The notes under the pieces were generated by a model that ran no database searches, had not been told where the DNA came from, and worked only from the letters and a program-made list of their open reading frames with translations. A program made the translations under genes and the position numbers. A stretch of 64,000 nt of DNA from Xiphophorus maculatus (lineage: Eukaryota; Chordata; Actinopteri; Cyprinodontiformes; Poeciliidae): NCBI RefSeq assembly GCF_002775205.1, contig NC_036446.1:15934565-15998564 (forward strand). Direction: 5' to 3'. Shown one piece after another: positions 39,801 to 51,239 of the stretch (positions within the stretch are counted from its first letter, which is position 1; the number at the start of each line of letters is the position of its first letter).

Positions 39801-42800
39801 GGTAATGCATGAATTTCAATATCTCCCTTTATTCTGATTCATTTTAATCTCAGTACAGCTACAGCGGTTCTGTGAAAGTCTGGAAACATTAGTGAACAAA
39901 AAGGAACATGAAGATGACAACAAGCAGGTCAGGGAGAAAGTTTAAAGCTGCATTACATCTAGGGCTGGAACGATTAATCAGATTACTCTTGATGAATGGA
40001 TGTTTGAAAAATTTAGTAATCAAATAATTAACTGGAGTATAGAGATTGAAATAAGGTCATTTGCTAAAAGCATATGATCAGTAATTAAGCAAAAACTACA
40101 AGAAAATACATGCATTTTGCATTTTTCTATAAATATTTACTAACTAATTCCATAGAAAAATCTCCCGCTAAGCCCCTTTTGCTATGAAATTATCAGTTGG
40201 TTAAATGACAAAACATAATCAACAGATCAGCCCTGCACTGTATCAATAAGTTTTTCACATGTTGATGCTAGCAGTATTTATGCAGATGCATCCTTTCCTA
40301 CAGATGATTTTTATTTTAATTATGAAAATGGCCACACGACAGTCAAAACAATACAAGAATAAAGTTTTAATTCTACCAGAATAAAGTCATAATATCAGGA
40401 GAATAAAATAGTGACTTCATGAAAAACAATGAAACATTAAAATGAGGAAGGCTTTGCATCTTGTGAAGTTATACTTGGGCATCAGCCTTACAGATGAGGA
40501 AATACTTCATCTTTTAACACATCAAACTATTATCAGTAACAGGAGGCCGGAATATATTTTTGAAAGAATAACCACACAGACTGAGCTTTTTTTCTTATTT
40601 GAACAAAGTTTTTCTTTTATTTTTGCATTTTTATTCTGCTCATATTATGACTACATTCTTGTAATTAAACAATAAAAAATGGTGTACTCTGTTACAACTT
40701 ACAGAAGAGATGTTAATAGCCACTTTTAGAAAATATTTTCTTTCATTTGTAATTTCTTCTTTAGAAAAGAAAGTAAGGGAAATAAAAATTATTAAAATCA
40801 GATATCGGATGTGGTATGAAATAATTTTAAGTCCAGCCTGACTTACAGGCAGAGGCGGGTAGAGTCCCCACAAATTGTACTTTAGTAAGCGTAGCACTAC
40901 TTCAACATATTTTTACTTGAGTAAAAGTAAAAGCAGCCATCCAAGAAATTATTCAAGGAAACTAAATTAGTATTTGGTGAAAAGTACTGAGTAACTGATA
41001 AAATGATCAATCTTTTAATGTTTAAAAATTACATCAGACAGACCGAAATATAAAGTCAAGTGGAAATTTTGGTATTTTAAGGACCGAAATGTTACTTTCT
41101 TTATAAGTAACAAAATAAAGAAAAAGAAAAAATTTTCCAAAACAGTTTCTTTCAATAAAAAAACTTATGAAACTTGAACAAAAACTGTTTTTGGTTAAAA
41201 CATGTTTGTTTTTCATTCAGTGGGTAGAAAATCTAGAAGTTTTACTCAAGTAAGAGCAGAAATACTTCATAATAAAATTACTCAAGCAAAAATAAAAAGC
41301 ATAGCGTAGTAAAATTACTCCTAAAAGTACTGTATTTTTCAGACTATAATCCGCTACTTTTCCCCCCCACGCTTTGAACCATGCGGCTTATAGCCCGCTG
41401 CGGCTTTTCTGTGGATTTTTCTTCAACCACCAGGGGGCTCTGTAGCAAGAAATGAATCACTGGAAGTCAAAATTGGAAATCAAAGAAAGTGTTTCATTTA
41501 GAATGAGCAGCACGGAGAAATGTTTTCAAACTCATAACCCCCTCATCATGGAAACAACATGAAGAAGTTCATATGATGCAGCTTTTAAGTTGAGGGCTGT
41601 CGATGTGGCAGTACAGGAGGGAAACAGAGCCGCTGCCCGTAAGCTCGGCGTGAATGAATCCATGGTTCGGCGTTGGAGACGGAGGGCTGAGTCCTTAATA
41701 GCAGATTTATTCAGTTGAAAAACCGAGAGCATCAGAGATACCAGGGGCTTATAGCCCGGTGTGGCTTATATACGTACGTTTACATTTTTAAAAAAAAACT
41801 TTGTGGGTGCGGCTTATGGTGAAAAAGCCCGCTGCTATAGTCTGGAAAATATGGTAATTTTTTCCCAAACCGTTACTCAAGTAAATGTAATTAGTTATTC
41901 CTCAACCCTGCTTACAGCTGTAACGTGAAAATGTTAATTTTTCTTTACATAAATAAGAAAATGCTCTACTTTGTACTAATCTGTCACATAAAATCCCAAT
42001 ATGTTACGTTTTTTCTTACATGGCAAAAGGAGGGAAACATTCAAGTGGTTTGATTAATTTAGCTTTTTTTGTGTGTGTATGATTCATGTTTATTCCTGTC
42101 ATTTCACCGGCTTGCTCTGTTTCAGCTGCTCCCCAGTTGTTGTGTGTGTAGCCGTAGCTCTGGAGTGTGTGACGGGTTTCACAGAGGCTTGTGTGACCCA
42201 GCGTGTGGCTGTGGGACCCACGGCGCGAGTGGAGTGAATGGCAGCAGCGGGGGCTTGTTGTGTGGTGGCAGCAGCATGTTTGAGCGAAGCTGTGGCTGTT
42301 TGATAGTGGTTGAGTAGTGCTCCAATGTGTCCCTGCTCCTCTTCCTCACCCTGACGAAGAGCGTGCCTCATTGCGGGCCGCGCCACGGCCGCTCGCTGGC
42401 GGCGGCTTTTCCAGGTGTGGCGTCGTCGCTACGGTGGGAATTCAGGCGAGCGAAGCTCCACTTAATCTCATCAGAGCCGGTGTGTTGGGCCGTAGCTTTA
42501 GCGTAGTTTGTAGTTTTTAAAATCAAATTGATCGTTGTTGATTTCCAATCAGTTCCTGCTAACGTTTAATTTATGTTTAAACTAGTGACAACGAGGAATG
42601 GGCTGGGTGTCAGTGTAGAGCACATGTGTCAAACTCAAGGCCCGGGGGCCAAATCTGGCCCGCCGTAGCTTATCACGTGGCCCTCTAGACCATCAATAAT
42701 TCCCTCCAGTTTTTCACAAATCTACAAAATTCACACAAAATCCACAGATCCCAATATTTTTTTTTCTGATTTCATTGAATTTTTTTCCCTCAAATTTGGC

Positions 42801-45800
42801 CAAAAACATTGGCTTTACGTGACTGCTCCTTATTTGATGCCAAGTTATAGTCTGTGACCGATACAGCGATTAATAAAAAGTCGATGGATTTTTTGATTGT
42901 TTATTAATCAGTGTGAAAAGATGTTAAATATAGTTTCATTTTAAGAAGCACTTATTGAATGCTGAAACAGCTACTTATTGATATTGTTAGCTATTTATTG
43001 GGTTTTATCAGTACATCCATCCGGCCCTTCAAGAACGTTCAGATTTTTAATACTGCCCAAAATAAAAATGGGTTTGACACTCCTGGTGTAGAGGTTTTAA
43101 AAAGACACATTTTTGCATTTATGTTTGGACTTAATGTTGGATGTTAAATTGATTTTAACAATCAAATGTTTGGTTTTTGAAGATGAAGAATAAAGTAGCA
43201 ATTTTATGAGAACTCAAACATGAAAAATAAATTAAATGAGGAATGAGCGTATAGTAAATATACTTTGGTATAATTTTTTTACAGATTATACTTAATACTT
43301 AATAGAAATACTTAATGTTTTAACAAGTTATTATTAGTAGCAGAACTTTGAAACAATTATGCAAACAACTGTCTATTCCAAAAAAAGAACCACATGAACT
43401 GAGCTGCTCATGTCAGATCCTCATGAAGCTTTTCTCTCTCAAACTTATCTCGTAATTTTAAGACCATTCTCTGGTAAAAAATTAAATCAATATTCTGATA
43501 ATGGAACAAAAATTCCTGTAGCCTGACCCTGATTCTCACAGAAGGGATTATTGAAATAAAAGCCACCTTTTGACTAATATTTTTTGTCATTTGTATTTTC
43601 CTTTCTTCTTTCTTTTTTTTTTATAAAAGAAAATCTCTATAAATTGGATCTGTTGTGAAAAAAAAGAGATAAATTTTTTTAGCCATGTCACGCAGCTCTA
43701 ATTTGACTACAAGAAAAGTCCAACTTTGATGTTTAGAAATTTTGTCAGTCATAAAATACACAACTATTATTAAACTAATAATACTTTAAAACTACAGGTG
43801 CAGGCTGGCTACCTGAGCAGATAGGCCAATTAATTAACCAACAAATATCAATAAAATGGCAAAAAGCACAATAACTTTATAACAACATTCATAATCTTTT
43901 CATTTTAAAAATTATGTTAAAACCACAAACTACATTGTATTTATTGGGATTTTATGTGATATACCAACGTAAAGTGGAACAACACTGTTAAGTGGAAGGA
44001 AGTTAATGCATGATTTTAAAAATAAATTATGTAAAGTTGTGAAAAAGTGTGTCACATTACATGGAGCAAACACATCTGTTCGTTGGTAGTAAGTTTATGT
44101 TTTATGTGTCTGTAAAAAGAGCTACTTCAAAAACGTCCAGATTAACGGGCACTGTGCCGTTACCTAGCAACCTCTCAGCCCAGCCCGTTACCTAGCAACC
44201 CAAGCGTTGGCTCAGTTGCTTTTACTGCTTTATGCTGCTGGAAAAGACAAATGTTTTGTTGTTGACTTACCATTCAGAGAAGATATTTAGAGACAGTTGT
44301 ATAACTGGGCATCTGTTGGCAGTTATTTTCTTGTGCGAGTGCAAATGTTAGTTTTGTAGGCTTATTTGGATTTTAGGTATAAAAAAAAAATGTAATGAAC
44401 ATGTTATATATAGGTCATGGACCTTTCCTAACCTCTTCAGGAAAGCATTTTAAGTCACCTCTAAGATAAGCTCTTTATTTCCAGATGATGGATTAAACAA
44501 TACTGAGCAAGATGTTCAAAGCTGTGGATATTGTTTTATAAACTAACCTTTCTATAAACTATTCCACTACTTTACCCCCAACCTATCTGCTGTAGTCTTG
44601 GGATTTATAATGTTATTTATTCACTAATGTTCTTTAAAAGACCTCGTAGGCTCTCACAGGACACACAGTTGTACTTTATTAACTTTATTTGGGGATTTGT
44701 GAAAGATTTAACCGAGTGGCTTCAGACTGGAGAGCCTGAATACAAATGCATGCCGCACCTTTCAGAGTATATTTGTAAAAAACAGAGAAAACCATTTATC
44801 ACATGCGTTGATCAGTCTCATAAAAATCCTAATAAAATACAGTGAAGATTAAGAGTAAAGCCAAAGTATCAATAAATTAATATTTTCTGTTTTTCATGAC
44901 AATGTATTAGGATCAGGTTATTTTAAATTTAGGTGTTTTTTTTCTTGTTAGAATCTCATACCATCCCATGTTTACTTACAGCTTCATAAAAAGAAAGGCG
45001 ATCATTTAGTTGGTCAATTATTTGCCAATGAAATCAATACAGCAACAAAAGGGAAGCTAAATGAATCATCTCAACTGACCTTTCCACGACATCTTTAAAA
45101 GCAAGATGAGTCTTATTTGGTTGAGTTTGAATATCTGCTCCTCTGTTCATGTTGGATTCAGTGAAGTTTAGTACCAAACATCCACCGTCGTCGGCTAATC
45201 GGCTGAAGTCAAAGCATTCCTCTCCGTTTTCTAGTTTAAGATTTATTGGCTTCTATTCACAACTTAAAGTGCTTCACTCAGCAAACCAGATCCAGATTTT
45301 CTCCGTGTTTTTGTTCGCAACATGAAGCTCTTTTAATACTGCATGTTTACACACTGAGGACATCTGGGAATTAGTTTTCTCTCTTGAAAAATTACTTTTT
45401 TCCTTCTCCTGAGGTAAATCCACTCAGCAGATATGTAGATGATGCTCAACACTGTTCAAAAAGTTTTGAATTATAATTTTGTTTTTATTGAATTGAGCAT
45501 TCTTGTAATATTTTAATGGAGTATTTTAATAAATTTCTTTGTTTTCTGGAGTTTGGTTCAGATCTTGAAGGACGTGAAGAAGCGAAACCATTTATTACAG
45601 AACATCTGTGATGAATGGTTCTGCTCCAGTTTAGGTTAATTTCTGCTGTTTAAATGGGACCTAGTACACAAAATTCATATTTTGCATCTTTTTCTACTTT
45701 CACTTGGGTTCCTGCTGGTTCTAAAAAAAAACAGCCAAAGTGCTTAAAAAAAAACACTTAGTTGTTTTCCTGGAATAAGTTGATATTTTTTGGTGTCTGG

Positions 45801-48800
45801 AAAATGAGCCGTTTCAAAATCCTCTCAATTATTAAGTCATATTTGACAGGCACTGCGCCATTACCCATCAACCCTCCCAAGCCCACCCCGTTACCTAGCA
45901 ACCTGGTTTTGGTCAGCTGGTTTTATCGCTGTTTGCGCTGTACAATGGCTGCTGGAAAAGACTGGTGTTTTGTTATTGACTTACCATCCAGAAACTTGCT
46001 GTTTTCTTGTTGGTTGTGCAGGAGGCTCTACTTCTGCTTTTTAAAGACGTGTGGTTGTATAGTTGTGCATCCATTTTCACGTGTGAGAGTAAACGTTGAG
46101 TTAGTGGGTGGGCCAGCCGCAGATTATTTGGATTTAAAGTGACAGGAGGACCTGAAACATCTCATTCTGAAAGAGGGCAGAACTAATCAGACTAAAATAT
46201 CATCTAAGAATGATTTTGTGCAAAAAATGTGATGAACATGTTTTGTATAGACTATAAATCTACCCTAATCTGTTCAAATCATCTTTAAATCTGGACCTAA
46301 AATGTGCTTTTAGTTTTCCACACCTATATAAAACAGCTACTGTAGAGATTTTCCGTCTTCTGTTTAACCCTTTCAGTATCTGACTCATAGTTTGTATTAT
46401 TATTGTTATATATTAAATTTACATTACATTTACTAACCTACGTGCTGAAGTGACAGGGATAATTCTTTCTTCACCAGTCTCTGCTGAAGCGTCAGGGAGA
46501 AATGGAGAACGGCACGGTTTGGTCCAACTCCTCTGAATCATCAGACGACTCCTCCAGTCCGGCTCTGGCTCATCACACTCAGAGGCTGACGGCCTCCAAC
46601 CTGCTGCAAGCTACTCCCACCACTCAGCTGTCTGCTGCGCTGCCCAAGTCAAGCGTCTCCACGCCGTCGCTCTCGTCCAACCAGGAGGAGGACGAGACGG
46701 AAGGCGTGGACGTTTTCCCTCAAGCTGAAGCGGTGCCGAACGGCCACCTGCGGGCCTCCTGCTCGGACTGCGGTGCCGCCGACAGGGCGTCTGTTCAGTC
46801 GGAGGACCTGATCTCTGAGGCCTCAGCCGACCTGAGCAGCTGCTGCCCCGATGAGTTCTCCACGCAGCTGGCTGTGGACGTAAAGACGGAGCCGCTCGAG
46901 GAGCCTACAGCCGAACAGACTGAAGCTGAAGATGAGGAAGAAGTCTCTGCTGAAGCTGCAGGAAGACTGCAGGAGACGCAGACCGTCCAGGAGAGCGAGC
47001 CAACGCCGGACGCTCCGACGGTGGGTTGAAGGCTAACTTCAGCATGTCTGTCTGTGACGCCGGGCGCCAACCTGCTGCGTCTGTTTCTCCTCAGGCGCCT
47101 TTTCCTACGTCTGCCAGCTTCACTCAGGAAGTCGAGACCGCCCTCGAAAGCTTCGACTTTCTCAACTTCTCAGATGTGGAAGAAGAGGAAGAGGAGCAAC
47201 AGCAGGAGGGTGAAGACCAAGAAGAGCAGGATGGGCAACAGGAAGAGGACCAAAATGAAACGCAAGACGAGAAAATAGAAGAAGAAGAGAAGAATGTGGA
47301 GATGTTCTCTGAAGGAAGGTCAGTACCTACAGGATGAAATAGTTCCTCTGATTCTTTCTGCTCTGCATGTTTACTAAAAAAATTACAATTCAAAAATACT
47401 TTATTGATCCTAAAGGAAAATGAAATGTTGTTGTAACTCATATCAATTCAGATTATTCAGAGTTATTGTAGATAGTGATGGAAAAGTCTAATTTAAGACT
47501 TTTTAAGATCTTTTTAATGCGAGACTGTACAAGCATGAGGGCCACGCTAATAAAATAAAAAACAAATAAAATGACAAGAGTTAAGTCAAAATAATACAAG
47601 AAAAAGATCATAGTAATTCATGAATAAAGTCATAATTGTCCAATATTATTCTGGTAATATTATTACTTTTTTCTTAGTATTGTCCTAAAACTCCATCATA
47701 AGCTTGAATGAAACACAGGGCCCCATGGTTGGGGCCCCTGCTGGCTCCTATGGGGTTGGCAACAGAAGTGGCAAAAACAAACGTCGTCCTGCCAATTAGT
47801 GATTTATTTCAACTTACCCACGATGGATACAAAAAATGCTAGCTAACTATTTAGCAACAATATATTAGCATATTAATGACTCAAACTTAAATACTAGATT
47901 GAATAGTCCTGCAACAATATTTAAGATCTGTGATTAATGCATTTAAGACCAACTTACACTTCTTATGATAAATTTAAGACTCTTTAAAGAGTGTGTGGAC
48001 ACTATGGATAACTTTAAACACTACAGACATGTGGAAGGCAGGATGTTCTTAAAGAGACAGAGGCCCAATTTGAAGGCGTCAAACTGCAAAGGTAAATTTC
48101 TTTTAAGTTATCTTTGACACGTACAGCATCTTTACAACTGAAGGAAACTTATGTGTTAAAATGGCACTTTGTGCCTGAAATATACATGATGTGTTTGCTT
48201 TAGAAATGCCTTGATCCTACTGGTCAGCCTGTATTCAGTCTTAGGGAAGGAAGTGAAGTGAAATGAAACTTGGATTTTAAATAAATTTGGTTAATGGTTC
48301 ATGATTTAATAAGGAGAGGCAATCATGTTTGAGTGTTTATAAAGTGGGATTCAAGGGCATTTCCAACAACAGTTCAAAAACAAATTAAATAAATTGGGAC
48401 TAAACTATGAATTTTAATTTAAAACTACTTACTTGCATCTTAGATGTAACACAAAGTGATTGTGTTTTCCAAGCTTCCTGGTGGTTTCTTTCTATTTTCA
48501 TGCCAACAGGGACATCTACTCATTGACTTACACTCTAATGTAAACCAGCCAAATGATTTAATTGCTCAATTAAAAACTGGGCTAATATTTTCAAATTTCC
48601 TTCGAAATAATAAACAAACTGGGCGCCTTTTATTTAACAATGAAAACATCAAAAACCATTTGAGGTTTTGGATCCTTTTCTACAAAGAAAATTTTATTAC
48701 TTAGTTATTTAAAATATGTCATACTTAGTTTATTGATGAGTAGGTAAAAAATGAAATTTTTTTTCTGATTTTAGTTTTTAAAAATGACATTTATTTGGCT

Positions 48801-49377
48801 GCAAGTACTTTTGAGCTGGTAATTTTGGCCCAAATGACATTCCTGATATGGAGTTAGGTGATTTTCCCTTTTAAGTAATAGAATATGATGTTTTTAATTT
48901 TAAGATTATTTTTGATCTGACAGAAAGCAAATCATGAACAAATTTGTAAGGGTGTAAAAACGTTTTCGTCTTGCTCCGGTTTTTTTCTGTCTCACCAGTG
49001 ATGTAGAGGAAGCGGATGGCCTGGAGTTCCTCATGGAGGCTCCAGAAGGATTTAGGAACTCGGACGAAGACCGTTTCTCAGAATCGCAGGTAAACAGAAT
49101 CCTCTTGAAGCTCCGGTGTCACTCTGGCTGTTTTTATGTAAATATTTGTCTGATTTTAAAGGAGTCCAGTGTGGCGGATGCGCAGGATTTGGGCCAAGTG
49201 GAAATTCCAAACGATAAAGACGAGCGACGCAGCGAGAGCGGAGACGGACCTCCTGGTGAGAGACGCGTGTTAGTAAACAGAGGTGATATCTGTGAGTCGG
49301 ACCGCCGCTTTATGATTCTGTTTCACCGTTCAGGAGAGGAAACCTCACAAGACCAGAGTCCTTCCACTCCCAGCTAG
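30884..49377 (+). CDS. ripor1: RIPOR1 (FAM65A), Rho-interacting protein, short form lacking the C-terminal half
   Basis: RIPOR proteins bind RhoA/RhoC and act in cell polarity and migration. Fifteen coding exons were read: 30884-30975, 31061-31139, 32004-32027, 32561-32614, 34288-34437, 35194-35257, 35332-35375, 35467-35592, 39238-39386, 39480-39588, 46478-47020, 47095-47318, 48999-49089, 49162-49255 and 49334-49377. They total 1887 nt (628 residues). The start [12 protein letters not shown] has an in-frame TAA 9 nt upstream (30872). The N-terminal PL48-like region includes [57 protein letters not shown] and [20 protein letters not shown]. Further on come [19 protein letters not shown] and [12 protein letters not shown]. 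Both match mammalian RIPOR1. After a Glu-rich run (about residues 490-540) the protein ends DQSPSTPS and stops. Human RIPOR1 continues for several hundred residues with helical repeats, which are absent here. RIPOR2 is the alternative, but similarity and synteny with ctcf favour RIPOR1. Confidence 0.94.
31230..31578. repeat. tttgacac/ggcccg fish repeat, copy in ripor1 intron
   Basis: It ends ggatttggcccgcggaccat then cagtttgacacacgtgg. Same family as 36246-36853, 37757-38167 and 42626-43088. Confidence 0.5.
31606..31975. repeat. GC-richer repeat with aagatggcggc, ending near cattagtcgataaag
   Basis: The segment between ripor1 exons 31061-31139 and 32004-32027 ends with gttagtcgattgg and ttagtcgataaagtgcc, resembling the acgattaatcg family. 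It contains a YY1-like aagatggcggc core. Borders are approximate. Confidence 0.35.
32615..34287 (+). other. ripor1 intron with internally repeated retroposon-like segments
   Basis: Related blocks occur at about 32705-32890 and 33180-33310. Both contain gttctgtggagaa, cagctcatattttagtttta and later ctctggattttt. A further relative of its middle part lies at about 36890-37170. Probably non-LTR retroposon fragments. No exon found. Confidence 0.45.
36246..36853. repeat. tgtcaaact ... ggcccgcc repeat with inverted ends
   Basis: The left end reads gtgtcaaactagagg with gggccaaatctggcccgcc. The right end reads aaaatgagtttgacaccg. The inverted termini suggest a non-autonomous DNA element. It lies in the large ripor1 intron 35593-39237. 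Confidence 0.6.
37757..38167. repeat. Same repeat family, inverted orientation
   Basis: The left end reads gggtcaaactcatttt..ttttgggcc. The right end reads gcgggccagagttgg, then ccgggccttaagtttgaaac. Confidence 0.55.
39640..39800. repeat. Tc1-related fish repeat end
   Basis: It contains agaaaagtattcacacctttt, ttttgtcacattacaacc and ttattgggattttatgtg, an order common to Tc1-like non-autonomous elements in fish. Related ends lie at about 41925-42030 (inverted), 43900-44060 and 60298-60420. Confidence 0.55.
39959..40240. repeat. acgattaatca MITE-like repeat, copy 2
   Basis: Homologue of 29418-29760. It lies in ripor1 intron 39589-46477. Confidence 0.6.
40850..41915. repeat. actcaagtaaaagta repeat, copy 2, split by a transposon
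   Basis: Left part 40850-41327 and right part 41857-41915 together resemble the uninterrupted copy at 1275-1772. In that copy, actcctaaaatta runs straight into the ttttttt..ttactcaagtaa..gtaa segment. Confidence 0.65.
41330..41854 (+). mobile_element. Pogo/Tigger-like DNA transposon relic with TA duplication
   Basis: The terminal repeats are ctgtatttttcagactataa and, inverted, ccatattttccagactatag (16 of 20 match). TA flanks both sides (41328-41329 and 41855-41856). Internally, about 41570-41720 encodes a helix-turn-helix-like peptide including [19 protein letters not shown], typical of the CENP-B-like N-terminus of pogo transposases, and then a stop. The DDE catalytic region is missing, so the copy is non-autonomous. 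Confidence 0.85.
42626..43088. repeat. tgtcaaactcaaggcccgg repeat with inverted ends
   Basis: The left end reads gtgtcaaactcaaggcccgg. The right end reads aaaatgggtttgacactcc. Fourth visible copy of the family in ripor1 introns. Confidence 0.65.
44145..44345 (+). repeat. ttacctagcaacc repeat, copy
   Basis: It contains ttacctagcaacc twice, then gctgctggaaaagacaaatg and ttttgttgttgacttacc. Homologous to 45838-46130 and, antisense, to 3690-3950. Confidence 0.6.
45838..46130 (+). repeat. ttacctagcaacc repeat, copy
   Basis: It contains gttacctagcaacc, ggctgctggaaaagactgg and gttttgttattgacttacc. The 126-codon frame over it is not considered a gene. Confidence 0.6.
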
Positions 49378-50620
49378 TCGGCCACTGCTGTTGCTACTGA
49401 CTCTGCTAACCCATTCGTCCCGCTCTGACATCCCGGTGCCATCGCGCTCTGCAGAATCGCACACCTCAAGGACGCTCCACTCAACGCTCAGACAAACAAG
49501 CTCCGCCGCCACGGCGGAGCTTGTGCTCGTTTTTTCGCCTCGTTTACCAGGAAAACATGAATCGCGCTCGTCTCTGGGTTAAAGTGGGACTGCACTTTTC
49601 ACAGTTTACATTTCCATATACTACTTGTGTCCAGAAACATTTCAGGAACAGATCAAAGCGGCCTTCTGTTTTTTGCATTCGTTCGTGCATTTTATAGAAG
49701 AAATTATTTTGAAATGATTTTATAAGTTTTTCTTTTTCAGGCCTCAGAGAAGCATTCAAGTACCTAGTTGCATTAGAAGGTTTTAAGACCAGTAACCATC
49801 AGAGCTACATCAGCCCGACGCTTTCATTGTCAGAGGAAAGACTACGAGCATGTGATGTTTATCTGCAGACCAGAAATTGTTTCTAAAGCAGGAATGTTCC
49901 CTGAAAACAATCCTCTCCTTCAATATCCGTCTCAGCGCCGCAGCTGAATGGACACCATCTATAATCTGCGAACATTGAGGAGTTCAGAACTCCTTCTGGG
50001 CCGGCCGTCTGCAGCGTGCGACTATATTTAAACCTGCATGCGTAGCTGTCTCATGCTGCCAGCATGTCTGTATTAATAATAAAGCTTAACTGATCGGTTT
50101 AAGTGTGTAAGCTAGACTCCGCTCCAAGAAAACCCACTGTGTTCCAAAAAAAGACTGCCTCCAGGGGGCGCTGTCGTCTTTTAATGTTGTGCTTTTGTCT
50201 GTTTCTTCAAAAAGTGCCTCAAGTGACATAAAGAGATGTTAAAAGGTCCGGCAGTGGACGATGGCAGTGTTTATTTTCTGAATCACTTTAAGAGTGTGCA
50301 CAATGAGAGATATTTACAGTTTCATATTAAGAATTGTATATGTCCCGACCTGTTCAAAAGGTTTATGTTCAGAAATGTTTAAACTTTATAAAAGTTTCTT
50401 TAAAATGAATATGTTCTGCTGGATTTGTTATTTTTCAGAGTTGCAGGAACCAACACCACCAGTATTTGTGCTTTTTACGTACTACCTTTAACTAGCTGAC
50501 AACGTTCTGTTTCTCAAATATCTAAAACATCAGAGCTCTAAATATGAATAAGAAATGTTGAATATCTGTTAACATGCACGTTTGTGTTTTGTCTGAAAAT
50601 AAAGTGCCTGGATAAACGGC
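49378..50620 (+). other. ripor1: ripor1 3' UTR
   Basis: Noncoding sequence follows the TAG at 49375-49377. AATAAA signals lie at 50078-50083 and 50598-50603. A CTCF-like motif lies at 50156-50175. No coding exon for the missing RIPOR1 C-terminus occurs here. Confidence 0.6.
50156..50175 (+). promoter_or_regulatory. CTCF-like motif in ripor1 3' UTR
   Basis: The sequence tgcctccagggggcgctgtc contains AGGGGGCGCT, the strongest part of the CTCF consensus. It lies between the two convergent genes. Confidence 0.5.
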
Positions 50621-50934
50621 AACAATGGCTCAAGTAAAAACAAAACCAGAATGGCTTACAAAAAATGTAATTATTTGAAAACTTTTTTGTATTTACCCAG
50701 ATTATTTTGATTTTAAAAGTTTAGATTTAGACATTTAGAAGTGACAAAGTCAAAACGAACATACCTGTGAGAGGGAAACATTTTAAATACAAGAATTTAA
50801 AGTATCCATCAAATATGCAACATAGTGAACAACAAATATTTTAAACAAGAAATTCAGTTTATTTGGTTTAAAACTGTTTATTTTAACTTACTGTTGTAGT
50901 TAAATCTTCAACAGGAACGATGATGTAAAGAAAA

Positions 50935-51239
50935 CAGTAAACCTTATCCTTTATTCACATTCAGAAAGATTCAGAAGTAAAAAAAAAAACAAAAAAACTC
51001 ACAAGTGAAGCAAAAGTTTCTCAACCTGATGAAGTTTCATTAGAGCGGCGTCACATTAAACCAGCAGTGTCAACATCCTCCTGAATTTAAAACCAGTTCA
51101 GCTAATGTTAGAAACCTCACAGTGATGGTTATTGCTTGAAATGCTGACCAAAAACTTTGAACTGTTCAGGATTCAGTGCCTCAACAACGATCACAGATAA
51201 AAAATTCAGCTATTAAAACCAAGAATGAGTTTTTCCCTC
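50935..51239 (-). other. vrk3: vrk3 3' UTR
   Basis: The region follows the vrk3 TAG (51242-51240). A minus-strand AATAAA lies at 50955-50950. The two convergent genes' likely poly(A) sites are only about 300 bp apart. Confidence 0.5.

Noticed and set aside
41532-41732. 66-codon minus-strand frame
   Set aside because: Shadow of the plus-strand HTH fragment in the pogo-like relic.
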